From JBCBSZ01 sp039185015 (lineage in GTDB: Bacteria > Actinomycetota > Acidimicrobiia > Acidimicrobiales > Poriferisodalaceae), in NCBI GenBank assembly GCA_039185015.1, contig JBCDAU010000057.1, positions 1 through 24,898 of the forward strand: a stretch of 24,898 bases of DNA, written 5' to 3'. Under the pieces are notes generated by a model. The model did not search any database. It saw only the letters and a list, made by a program, of their open reading frames with translations, and was not told the DNA's origin. The position numbers and the translations under genes are program-made. Of the stretch, positions 8,230 through 16,361 are shown piece after piece. The first letter of the stretch is position 1; every line of letters begins with the position of its first letter.

Positions 8230-9125
8230 CGGTCGTCGGTGTTCGTGACCGAGGTGAGCGCCGAGCGCACCGCGGCGTCGTCGCGGCCGTGCTTGACGAG
8301 CGAGGGCAGCGTGCGCCGGATCACCTCGTCGTCGAGCTCCGATGCGCCCAGGACCAACAGCGCCTGCGCCCAATCGATCGCCTCGGCGACACCGGGCGGC
8401 TGGTGCAACGGCAGGCTGCGCAAGCGTTCGAGCGCGCCGACCAGCTGCGCCACGAGCGCCGCGGACACGCCGGGCACGGCGGCGGTGAGGATGTCTCGCT
8501 CCCGGTCGGGCTCGGGGTAGCCGATGCCGATCCGCAGACAGCGGCGCTTGAGGGCGTCGGCGAGCTCGCGGGTCTCGTTGGAGGTGAGGATCGCCCACGG
8601 CCGGGTGTCCGAGCTCAGCGTTCCGAGCTCGGGGACGGTGACCTGCCCCTCGTCGAGCACCTCGAGCAGCAGGGCGTCGAAGGCCTCGTCGGCCCGGTCG
8701 ACCTCGTCGACGAGCAGGACCACCGGCTCCGGTGAGCGGATGGCGGTGAGCAAGGGTCGCTCGAGGAGGAACGACTCGTCGAAGAGGGCGGTCACCTGCT
8801 CTGGCGCCTCGGCGCCGTCCGCAGACCGAGCCAGCAGCTGCGTCGCCAGCAGCTGGCGCCCGTAGTCCCACTCGTAGAGCGCTCGTGCGTCGTCGATGCC
8901 CTCATGGCACTGCAGCCGCACGAGCCGTCGCCCGGCGCACGCCGCCAGCGACCGGGCCAGGGCCGTCTTGCCGACGCCGGGCGGACCCTCGGTCAGCAAC
9001 GGTCGGTCGAGCGCGGTCATCAGGTGGACGGCACTCGCGATGTCGTCGTCGGCCAGATAGCCGACCTCGGCGAGTCGGGCGGCGACGTCCTCCGGATCGG
9101 CGAACGCCGTGTCGTGGTCGGTCAG
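8226..9125 (-). CDS. MoxR-family AAA+ ATPase (probable CTG start)
   Basis: About 299 residues. Walker A is GPPGVGKT (about residues 47-54), Walker B VVLLVDEVDRAD, sensor 1 region WAILTSNETREL, and an arginine-finger-like LKRRCLRIGIGYPEPDRE typical of MoxR. No ATG or GTG lies in frame near the N-terminus. A CTG at 9125 overlaps the methanol dehydrogenase stop as CTGA, is preceded 6 nt away by GGGGAG, and gives a length normal for the family; a GTG about 80 nt further upstream, inside the dehydrogenase gene, is the alternative. It is followed in a GTGA overlap by its VWA partner. Together they likely remodel a client enzyme using ATP. Confidence 0.87.
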   Translation of the reverse strand: MTDHDTAFADPEDVAARLAEVGYLADDDIASAVHLMTALDRPLLTEGPPGVGKTALARSLAACAGRRLVRLQCHEGIDDARALYEWDYGRQLLATQLLARSADGAEAPEQVTALFDESFLLERPLLTAIRSPEPVVLLVDEVDRADEAFDALLLEVLDEGQVTVPELGTLSSDTRPWAILTSNETRELADALKRRCLRIGIGYPEPDRERDILTAAVPGVSAALVAQLVGALERLRSLPLHQPPGVAEAIDWAQALLVLGASELDDEVIRRTLPSLVKHGRDDAAVRSALTSVTNTDDR

Positions 9126-10372
9126 CTCCGGCTCCCCACCAGGGAGTCGCGCACCATCGTCTCCATCGCGTCCATCGTCAACGCCCGGGGGTTGGTCGGC
9201 GAGCACACGTCCTCGAGGGCATGCGCCGCGATCCGGGTGACATCTTCGTCGGTGGTGGAGACCGCGGGGAGCTCGTGCTTGCCGACGCGGGACTTGCTGT
9301 AGTCGGGCAGGTCGCTGAAGTTCTGCGGGATGCCGACGTCGTCGGCCAGCCGGGACGCGGCCTCGAGCGCCGCGTCGGCGGCCTGCACCTCGGTCATCGA
9401 GCGGGTGTCGACGCCCATCGCCTGGGCCATCCGAGCGAACTTCTTGTAGTTCGCCGAGACGTTGTGCTCCCAGACCCGGGTCAGCGCGATGCCGTTGCCC
9501 ATGCCGTGGTGGGTGTCGAACCTCGCCGACACGGCGTGGGAGATCGAGTGGACGGCGTCGAGGCCGGCGGAGTTGAACGCCTGCCCGGCGATGTACTGGG
9601 CGTACATCATCTGCTCGCGGGCCACCGGGTCGAAGCCGTTGCCCACCACCGTCGGGAGGTGCTCGAAGGTGAGCTCGATCGCGTGGAGCGCAGGACCCCA
9701 CGACGGGTACATGTCGAGGATCGAGACGTAGGCACCCGAGGCGTGGGCGAGCACGTCGAAGCCGCAGTACGCAGTGAGGTCCGACGGCATCGACATGAAC
9801 AGCACCGGGTCGTCGATCGCCATCGACGGCGCGACCTCGTGGGCGAAGCTCGCGAACTTGTGGTTGTTCGGCCCGGTGGTCGTGTCGGTGATGACGAAGG
9901 CGAAGCTCGTCTCCGAGCCGGTCCCTGCGGTCGTCGACACGGCGATGTGCGGTGGCAGCACCGGGTTGTCGAGCTCGAGCGGACCCTTGAAGTCGTTGAT
10001 GTTCCGGCCATCGTGCGCAGCGACGACGCGGGTCGCCTTGGTGCAGTCGTGGCTCGATCCACCGCCGAGCGAGATGAAGCTGTCGCAGGAGTCGTTGACG
10101 TAGGCCGCGTGGGCCGCCATCACGTTGCGGTCCTTCGGGTTCGATTCGACGCCGTCGAACACGACGACCTCGACGCCGGCGTCCTCGACGATGCCCTTGA
10201 CCTCGTCGACCATGCCGGTGCCGCGCAGGCCCGTGGTCATCAGCAGCGTCCGCTGGAACCCGAGCTGAGCGGCGGACACGCCGATCATCTCGTGCGAGCC
10301 CGGCCCCAGCAGCGCATGGGGTGTCGGGTGGTAGTTCTTGATCGGGAACAGGTGCAGCCGAGCGATGTCCAC
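9122..10372 (-). CDS. mdo: NDMA-dependent methanol dehydrogenase (iron-type ADH family)
   Basis: 416 residues closely resembling the actinobacterial NDMA-dependent methanol dehydrogenase/formaldehyde dismutase (Mno/Mdo). Shared segments I recognise include FPIKNYHPTPHALLGPG, LMTTGLRGTGMVDE, VESNPKD, the nucleotide-binding GGGSSHD, AVSTTAGTGSETS and AQYIAGQAFNSAG. Metal-ligand residues typical of the group III alcohol dehydrogenase fold are present in GFDVLAH, HSISHAV and THHGMGNG. The known enzymes are decamers with tightly bound NADP(H) plus Zn and Mg, reoxidised in vivo by a mycofactocin-linked acceptor. The GTG start at 10372 has a GAGGAGGA site 7 nt upstream. The gene heads an overlapping run with moxR and the VWA gene. 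Alcohol range (methanol, ethanol, others) is not settled by sequence. Confidence 0.85.
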   Translation of the reverse strand: MDIARLHLFPIKNYHPTPHALLGPGSHEMIGVSAAQLGFQRTLLMTTGLRGTGMVDEVKGIVEDAGVEVVVFDGVESNPKDRNVMAAHAAYVNDSCDSFISLGGGSSHDCTKATRVVAAHDGRNINDFKGPLELDNPVLPPHIAVSTTAGTGSETSFAFVITDTTTGPNNHKFASFAHEVAPSMAIDDPVLFMSMPSDLTAYCGFDVLAHASGAYVSILDMYPSWGPALHAIELTFEHLPTVVGNGFDPVAREQMMYAQYIAGQAFNSAGLDAVHSISHAVSARFDTHHGMGNGIALTRVWEHNVSANYKKFARMAQAMGVDTRSMTEVQAADAALEAASRLADDVGIPQNFSDLPDYSKSRVGKHELPAVSTTDEDVTRIAAHALEDVCSPTNPRALTMDAMETMVRDSLVGSRS

Positions 10373-10404
10373 GGGTCGGTCCTCCTCGTCGCGGCGGGCG
10401 CGAA

Positions 10405-10430
10405 CCTAGCAATACTGGGAACTATTCTTG
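10405..10430. promoter_or_regulatory. Divergent promoter region with a degenerate Zur-like box (site E)
   Basis: The 86-nt gap between the methanol dehydrogenase (minus) and the 74-aa gene (plus) holds TGGGAACTATTCTTG at 10416-10430, a degraded match to the TGAGA-N5-TCTCA boxes found elsewhere. On the minus strand a TAGGTT -10 candidate (10405-10410) lies 5 nt from it, similar to the spacing at the better boxes. On the plus strand TATTCT (10423-10428) could be the -10 for the small gene. The match is weak (the two half-sites share little symmetry), so this is tentative. Confidence 0.3.
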
Positions 10431-10458
10431 ACATTGCAGATGTGAGGAGGAGACCCCG

Positions 10459-10683
10459 ATGACCGACCGCTTCGGTATCGCTCTGGTGACCGACGAGGTG
10501 CTCGACTGCAACGGTCGCATCTCGCACCGCCTGGTGCTCGAGATCGACGGCACGGTGACGATCCATTTCCTGTCGTCCGGGGTCACGGCGCAGGTGGAGC
10601 CGGCCACGCAGGCCGTCCTCACCCCCGGCGTCCACGTGCCGCAGGCCCTGATGGACCACGCGACCTCGATGCGGATCGGCTGA
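10459..10683 (+). CDS. Small protein of unknown function (74 aa), divergent from methanol dehydrogenase
   Basis: Starts with ATG after a strong GGAGGAG site (spacer 7-8 nt), so translation is credible. The 74 residues have no signal peptide, membrane segment or Cys cluster (one Cys, residue 18). The composition suggests a small beta-rich cytosolic domain: strands such as GIALVTDEVL, RLVLEIDGTVTIHFL and TAQVEPATQAVL. I do not recognise the family. The divergent arrangement with the methanol dehydrogenase and shared promoter gap hint at co-regulation. It ends 18 nt before the convergent mog stop. Confidence 0.65.
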   Translation: MTDRFGIALVTDEVLDCNGRISHRLVLEIDGTVTIHFLSSGVTAQVEPATQAVLTPGVHVPQALMDHATSMRIG

Positions 10684-10701
10684 GCCGCTTCCCTCAGGCG
10701 C

Positions 10702-11241
10702 TCACTTCTTCGGGCGGAACGCCTGGATGTGCTCGGGGTCCGTCGTGAGGTACGGCCCACCGATGAGATCCACGCAGTAGGGCACTGCGGCGAAGACGGC
10801 GTCGAGACACTCGGCGATCGCCTTGGGTTGGCCGGGCAGGTTGATCACCAGCGCTCCGCCGCAGATCCCGGCGGTCTGCCGGGACAGGATCGCCGTCGGG
10901 ACCACCTGGAGCGAGGTGGTCCGCATCGATTCGCCGAAGCCGGGCAGCAGCTTCTGACACACGGCCTCGGTGGCCTCCGGGGTGACGTCGCGGGGCGCTG
11001 GTCCGGTGCCGCCGGTGGTCAGGATCAGACAGCAACCCGACCGCGCCAGCTCCCTGATCGCCGTTTCGACCTGACCCTGCTCGTCGGGGATCACCTTCGG
11101 GACGGCGCCCCACGCCGAGGTGAGCACCCGCTCCAAGTACTCAGTGATCGCCGGTCCGCCGCGATCCTCGTACTCGCCGCGACTCGCTCGATCGGACACG
11201 GTGAGCACGCCGATCAGCGCGGCGTCGTTCGCGTCAGCCAC
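10702..11241 (-). CDS. mog: Molybdopterin adenylyltransferase Mog / MoaB-like
   Basis: 179 residues with strong similarity along the whole length to E. coli Mog: ASRGEYEDRGGPAI near the start, LILTTGGTGPAPRDVTPEAT (the MPT-binding GGTG loop), PGFGESMR, VPTAILSRQTAG, LINLPGQPKAIAECL, FAAVPYC and a final FRPKK. Mog adenylates molybdopterin before molybdate insertion, in the cytosol. The GTG start at 11241 gives an 8-nt overlap with the end of pyrC, so it is the last gene of the flavoprotein-M20-pyrC-mog run and probably shares operator C with pyrC. No molybdoenzyme or other Moco gene is in the window, so its presence in a metal-stress operon is unexplained. Confidence 0.88.
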   Translation of the reverse strand: MADANDAALIGVLTVSDRASRGEYEDRGGPAITEYLERVLTSAWGAVPKVIPDEQGQVETAIRELARSGCCLILTTGGTGPAPRDVTPEATEAVCQKLLPGFGESMRTTSLQVVPTAILSRQTAGICGGALVINLPGQPKAIAECLDAVFAAVPYCVDLIGGPYLTTDPEHIQAFRPKK

Positions 11242-12553
11242 CGACGGGCTCCAGTCGCTCGCGGGCCGACCAGGTCGGCTGGCCTCGCAGGAAGGTGTGG
11301 ACGACCCGTCCTCGCAACCGGCGACCGCGGTACGGGTTGTTCGACGAGCGGGTGGCGAGCTCGGCTGGCTCGACCGTCCACCACTCGTCCGGATCGATGA
11401 CCGCGAGGTTCGCCTGTGCGCCGACGAGCAACGGCCCACCGTGACCCCACTGGTCCAGCCCGGCGATCCGCGCCGGGCGCCAGCTCAACGCTGCGATGAC
11501 CGTCTCGAGCGGCGCGAGGCCTGGTCGGACGATCTCGGTGATCGCCGCCGCGAGCGAGGTCTCCAGACCGGTCATGCCGGGAGCCGCCTGGTCGAGCGGC
11601 AACGCCTTCCGCTCATCGGGATGCGGCGCGTGGTCGGTGGCGATCGCGTCGATGGTGCCGACGGCCAGCGCCTGGCGAAGCGCGACCCGATCGACGTCGG
11701 TGCGCAGGGGTGGGTTCATCTTGAACAGCGCGCCCCCGTCGATCACCGCGTCCTCGGTGAAGCTCAGGTGCTGCGGCGTGACCTCGACCGTCACGTCGAC
11801 ACCCCGCGCCCGGGCCTGGGCGACGAGCTCCAGCGTCGCCACGCACGAGGCGTGGAGCACGTGGTAGCGAGCTCCGGTCATCTCGGCGAGGAGCAGATCG
11901 CGGGCGACCACGGAGGCCTCGGCGACCGCCGGCCGACCTCGGATGCCGAGCTGCTCCGACACCACGCCCTCGTTGATGTGACCTCCGGCGATCAGCGCCT
12001 CGTCCTCGGCGTGCTGACCGACGTAGGCGCCAGGCAGCGCTGCGACGCGCTCCATCACCTCGCGCACCACGGCCGAGTCCATGACGGCGGTGCCATCGTC
12101 GGTGAACAGCCGGGCGCCCGCCTCGTAGAGCGCCTCGATGTCGGTCGCCTCGTCACCGGCGCGGTTGCGACTCATCGCCGCCGACGACATCACGTCGCAC
12201 TTCCCGATCGCCCGCGCCCGATCGTGGACGTACCGGACGAGATCCGGATCGTCGATGCAGGGCGTCGTGTTCGGCATGGAGACCACCGCCGTCATGCCCC
12301 CCTGCGCTGCTGCAGCGGTGCCCGACTCGATGGAGTCGACGTGGCCCTCCTGCGGCTCGCGCAGGTGCGCCTGCAGGTCGACGAGGCCGGGCACCACGAC
12401 GCAGCCCAGCGCGTCGACGACATCGTCGCCGGGGCCGGGTTCGATCGAGTCGGCGACCTCGACGATGCGCCCCTCGTGGAGCCGGAGCTCGGCCGGCCGG
12501 GAACCGAGCTCGTCGAGCACCGTCCCGCCGCGAATCACCCTGGTGCGTTCCAT
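11234..12553 (-). CDS. pyrC: Dihydroorotase, class I, with an altered HxH metal site (probable Zur-controlled paralog)
   Basis: 439 residues of the amidohydrolase superfamily. Dihydroorotase traits are seen throughout: PGLVDLQAHLREP (residues 55-67), SMPNTTP (92-98), LFTDDGTAV with the bridging Asp (149-157), GQHAED with H181, YHVLHAS with H234, KMNPPLR (278-284) and TDHAPH with the catalytic D307. The usual metal motif DxHxHxR reads D59-L-Q61-A-H63-L-R65, so the first His ligand is Gln. The enzyme would interconvert carbamoyl-aspartate and dihydroorotate in pyrimidine synthesis. The ATG at 12553 has a TAACGT -10 only 7 nt upstream and operator C just beyond. No other pyrimidine gene is adjacent. 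A Zur-repressed PyrC2 that tolerates low zinc is the best reading; a non-DHOase amidohydrolase is less likely. Confidence 0.85.
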   Translation of the reverse strand: MERTRVIRGGTVLDELGSRPAELRLHEGRIVEVADSIEPGPGDDVVDALGCVVVPGLVDLQAHLREPQEGHVDSIESGTAAAAQGGMTAVVSMPNTTPCIDDPDLVRYVHDRARAIGKCDVMSSAAMSRNRAGDEATDIEALYEAGARLFTDDGTAVMDSAVVREVMERVAALPGAYVGQHAEDEALIAGGHINEGVVSEQLGIRGRPAVAEASVVARDLLLAEMTGARYHVLHASCVATLELVAQARARGVDVTVEVTPQHLSFTEDAVIDGGALFKMNPPLRTDVDRVALRQALAVGTIDAIATDHAPHPDERKALPLDQAAPGMTGLETSLAAAITEIVRPGLAPLETVIAALSWRPARIAGLDQWGHGGPLLVGAQANLAVIDPDEWWTVEPAELATRSSNNPYRGRRLRGRVVHTFLRGQPTWSARERLEPVGG

Positions 12554-12567
12554 GGCCCCCACGTTAG

Positions 12568-12582
12568 TGAGAACCGGTCTCA
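12568..12582. promoter_or_regulatory. Zur-like operator C, before pyrC
   Basis: TGAGAACCGGTCTCA, extended to GTGAGAACCGGTCTCAC at 12567-12583, is a 7-1-7 inverted repeat with one mismatched pair. It fills the 31-nt gap between the M20 stop (12585-12587) and the pyrC start (12553). A minus-strand TAACGT -10 candidate (12561-12566) abuts it, 7 nt before the ATG, which suggests a leaderless pyrC-mog transcript blocked by the bound repressor. Confidence 0.72.
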
Positions 12583-12584
12583 CC

Positions 12585-13778
12585 TCAGTGCGGCGCGCGT
12601 GCGTCCGCGTCCGGGAAGGCGTCCTGGATGCCGTCTCGGGTGTCGGCGCTGGCGAGGCAGTCGACCAGCGTGAGCGCCATCGAGAGCGCACCGTCGATCA
12701 CCGCACGGTCACCCTCCTCACCACCGGCGAAGACCTCGAAGTCCGGGGTGTGGATGGCCGTGCCCTCCGGCGCCGCCTTGATCATCGGATGGATCGACGG
12801 CACGGCGTAGCTGACGTTGCCCATGTCGGTCGAGCCGACGACCATCGCACCCTCCTCCTCGGGAAGGGGATGACGCCCGACGTCCATCGCGTTCTGCACG
12901 TACAGCTCGAGCAGCGGGTGGTTGTCGAGCATGTCGTAGAAGGGCGGATCGACCCAGTGCGTGTGCATCTCGCAGCCGGACGCGTCGGCGCCGCCTTGCA
13001 GGCACCGGTGCACCCGCTCCTTCAGGGTCTCCAGGCTCGACATGTTCCCGCTGCGGACGTACCACTCGGCGGCGGCCCGCGACGGCACGATGTTCGGCTT
13101 CTCGCCCGCCTCGGTGAAGATCCCGTGGATCCGCTCCTCCGGCCGGATGTGCTGGCGGAGCGCGGCGACGGCGTTGTACCCGAGCACCGCGGCATCGAGA
13201 GCGTTGCGCCCTCGGTGCGGGGCGGCGGCGGCGTGGGCGGCCTGCCCGTCGTAGGTCACGTTCAGCTGCTGGATGGCGATCGTGTGCATGGTGCGGAGAT
13301 CGCGATCGGCGGGGTGGACCATCATCGCCAGGTCGATGTCGTCGAACGCGCCGCGGCGGATCATGAACTCCTTGCCGCCGCCGCCCTCCTCCGCTGGAGT
13401 CCCGAGGATCGCGACCCGGCCACCCAGGGCCTCGGCGACCTTTGCCACGGCGATGCCGGCACCCAGACCGGCGGACCCGATGATGTTGTGCCCGCACGCG
13501 TGACCGATCCCGGGGAGGGCGTCGTACTCGCAGAGCACGGCGACCGTCGGGCCGTCGGTGGTGCCGACCCGCGCGTCGAAGGCCGTCGGCATGTCGTAGG
13601 CGCCGCGCTCGACGTCGATCCCGTTGTCGTAGAGCACCCCCGTGAGCGCCTCGTGAGCGTGGTGCTCTTCGAAGTTGAGCTCCGGGTTGGCGTGGATGGA
13701 GTGCGAGAGCTCGAGCAGCGCCGGTGTGAGGCGCTCGATCTCGGCCCGAACGATGTCCTTGGCCTCGGCGGCTTCCAT
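12585..13778 (-). CDS. M20D-family metal-dependent amidohydrolase/peptidase
   Basis: 397 residues, the normal length for the M20D (AbgB/IAA-amino acid hydrolase-like) group. Metal ligands are visible: GHACGHN at residues 92-98 (C95, H97), the catalytic Glu pair in LGTPAEEGGGGK, the His in MVHPA, and a distal His in IHTPDF. A dimerisation lid domain lies between (VTYDGQAAHAAAAPHRGRNALDA). It hydrolyses an amide bond of an N-acyl or N-aminoacyl substrate using a di-zinc or di-manganese centre; the substrate is unknown. The ATG at 13778 has no clear ribosome site but has TAGCCT 6 nt upstream. It lies 9 nt after the flavoprotein gene. Confidence 0.87.
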   Translation of the reverse strand: MEAAEAKDIVRAEIERLTPALLELSHSIHANPELNFEEHHAHEALTGVLYDNGIDVERGAYDMPTAFDARVGTTDGPTVAVLCEYDALPGIGHACGHNIIGSAGLGAGIAVAKVAEALGGRVAILGTPAEEGGGGKEFMIRRGAFDDIDLAMMVHPADRDLRTMHTIAIQQLNVTYDGQAAHAAAAPHRGRNALDAAVLGYNAVAALRQHIRPEERIHGIFTEAGEKPNIVPSRAAAEWYVRSGNMSSLETLKERVHRCLQGGADASGCEMHTHWVDPPFYDMLDNHPLLELYVQNAMDVGRHPLPEEEGAMVVGSTDMGNVSYAVPSIHPMIKAAPEGTAIHTPDFEVFAGGEEGDRAVIDGALSMALTLVDCLASADTRDGIQDAFPDADARAPH

Positions 13779-13784
13779 TCGGAG

Positions 13785-13790
13785 AGGCTA
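13785..13790 (-). promoter_or_regulatory. Possible leaderless -10 element for the M20 gene
   Basis: On the minus strand TAGCCT lies exactly 6 nt before the M20 ATG, in the context GGTAGCCT, the same bases and spacing as the -10 before cobW2 (15100-15105). Its first three bases are the TAG stop of the flavoprotein gene. No TGAGA-N5-TCTCA box is present here. It could give the M20 gene its own transcript independent of operator B. Confidence 0.3.
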
Positions 13791-15014
13791 CCGAGCAGCG
13801 GCCCTGAAGGCCGAGCCGCAAGCGGGTGACTCGCCGTCGTCCTGCTCCCGCACCGCTGGTGCGTGCGGTGCGAGCAGCTCTGCCGCGGCCCGGGCGCCGC
13901 CGAGGTTGCCCGCCGCCGGACCGAGCGTGAGCGCTGCGAGGGCCCCGATCACCCGGACTCCGCGGCTCCACTCGAGGTGCTCGTCGAGGACAGGCCAGCC
14001 GTCGACGTGGGGCGCGCCGTCGAGCGCGAGTCGTGCGAGCACCGGGTCGGCTCGGAGATCGGGAACGGAGCCGGTGGCGACCCAGACCCGATCGACCGGG
14101 ATCTCCGCCCCTGCGAATCCCACGATCGCCCGGTCCCCGTCGGGCCGAGCCGAGACCTCGCCGGCCGCGTCGAACCACCGCACCGACGCCCAGGACAGCG
14201 CGTCGACGAGGTCGGCGGTCATCGAGCCCCTCCGCTCGCGTTCGACGACCCGCCGACGATCGACCGGTTCGCCGATCGAGCGGAACGGATCGAGGCGATC
14301 GTCCATCAGCCAACCGGCATCGACGTCGAGGTCGCTGATGCGCTGCGCGCCCCGACTCACGATCGCCGCCTCGGCGCCGGCGCGGGCAGCCCCCAACGCG
14401 AGCTGACCGGCCGACTGGCCGCCGCCGAGCACGGCGATCCGCTGACCTCGCCGCACGGTGGACAGGTCGACGTCGCTGCTGTGGATGATCACGTCGCCGA
14501 GCTCGACCCCGCTCGGGACCCTCCGGACCTGGGGATTCCCCGCCCACAGGACCTGTCGAGCTCGGACGGACGCACCGTTGCAGAGCGTCGCCGACCACCG
14601 GATCGTCGACTCCCCGGTTGGACAGAGGTCGACCACCGACCCCGGCACGACGCGCTCCGCCAGACCGGTGCGTTCGATCAAGGTCTGGCAGAAACGAGCG
14701 AACGCACCGGTCTCCGGCCGGCGGAGCGGGCCGTTGAGCGGGTCGCCCGCCTCCGCACGCTCGATCGAGCGGCTCCGGTACCGGTGCGCGTGTAGGTAAG
14801 CCATCTCGTCCGGGTCGGGGTGGTGCACCCCGGGGCTGCGCAGGACGTCGATCCGTTGTCGGTCGAAGTGGCGGTCCCAGGTCCGCATCCACGCACCGGA
14901 CGGGTCGGCGACGAGGACACGACCGATCGCTCCCGGCCGATCGCACGCCCACCGCGCCAGGACGGTGAGCGCCTGCGGCCCCGCCCCCACGACGAGCGTG
15001 TCGATCTCGGTCAC
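13788..15014 (-). CDS. FAD/NAD(P)-binding monooxygenase-like flavoprotein
   Basis: 408 residues from a GTG at 15014. The N-terminus carries a dinucleotide fold LVVGAGPQALTVLARWA (FAD), followed by WDRHFDRQRIDVLRSPGVHHPDP, a pattern typical of SidA/IucD/PvdA-type N-hydroxylating monooxygenases and OSGIN-like flavoproteins. A second fold AVLGGGQSAGQLALG (NADPH) is in the middle, and the late ATGSVPDLRADPVL resembles the ATG motif of these enzymes. The GTG start has GGGAG 4 nt upstream; an ATG at 15068 would add 18 residues but would lie 7 nt from operator B without a ribosome site. It is divergent from cobW2 and heads the run to M20, pyrC and mog. Substrate unknown; an amino-acid or amine N-hydroxylase is possible. 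Confidence 0.7.
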   Translation of the reverse strand: MTEIDTLVVGAGPQALTVLARWACDRPGAIGRVLVADPSGAWMRTWDRHFDRQRIDVLRSPGVHHPDPDEMAYLHAHRYRSRSIERAEAGDPLNGPLRRPETGAFARFCQTLIERTGLAERVVPGSVVDLCPTGESTIRWSATLCNGASVRARQVLWAGNPQVRRVPSGVELGDVIIHSSDVDLSTVRRGQRIAVLGGGQSAGQLALGAARAGAEAAIVSRGAQRISDLDVDAGWLMDDRLDPFRSIGEPVDRRRVVERERRGSMTADLVDALSWASVRWFDAAGEVSARPDGDRAIVGFAGAEIPVDRVWVATGSVPDLRADPVLARLALDGAPHVDGWPVLDEHLEWSRGVRVIGALAALTLGPAAGNLGGARAAAELLAPHAPAVREQDDGESPACGSAFRAAAR

Positions 15015-15075
15015 CAGACTCCCGCCTACTCGTCCTACGGCCTTCCGACACCCGGTGAGATCAGTCATCGGGTAG

Positions 15076-15090
15076 TGAGAGTGATTCTCA
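15076..15090. promoter_or_regulatory. Zur-like operator B, between flavoprotein gene and cobW2
   Basis: TGAGAGTGATTCTCA, extended to GTGAGAGTGATTCTCAC at 15075-15091, has one mismatched pair and is the closest of the set to the actinobacterial Zur consensus (12 of 15 positions of TGAAAATGATTTTCA). A plus-strand TAGCCT -10 at 15100-15105 lies 6 nt before the cobW2 ATG, so that transcript looks leaderless with the box over the spacer. The box also lies upstream of the divergent flavoprotein gene and could control both directions. Confidence 0.78.
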
Positions 15091-15111
15091 CTGTCATGGT
15101 AGCCTCGACCC

Positions 15112-16332
<1,221 letters not shown>

Positions 16333-16361
16333 GTCGGCGGTTCACGGATACGGTACGTCGC

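Noticed and set aside
10428..10433. Perfect TTGACA as a -35 for the 74-aa gene
   Set aside because: A -10 at normal spacing would fall in the ribosome site (about 10451), leaving no room for a start; TATTCT at 10423 fits better as a -10.
11234..12553. Allantoinase or hydantoinase as the identity of the amidohydrolase
   Set aside because: The SMPNTTP, KMNPPLR and TDHAPH motifs fit dihydroorotase best.
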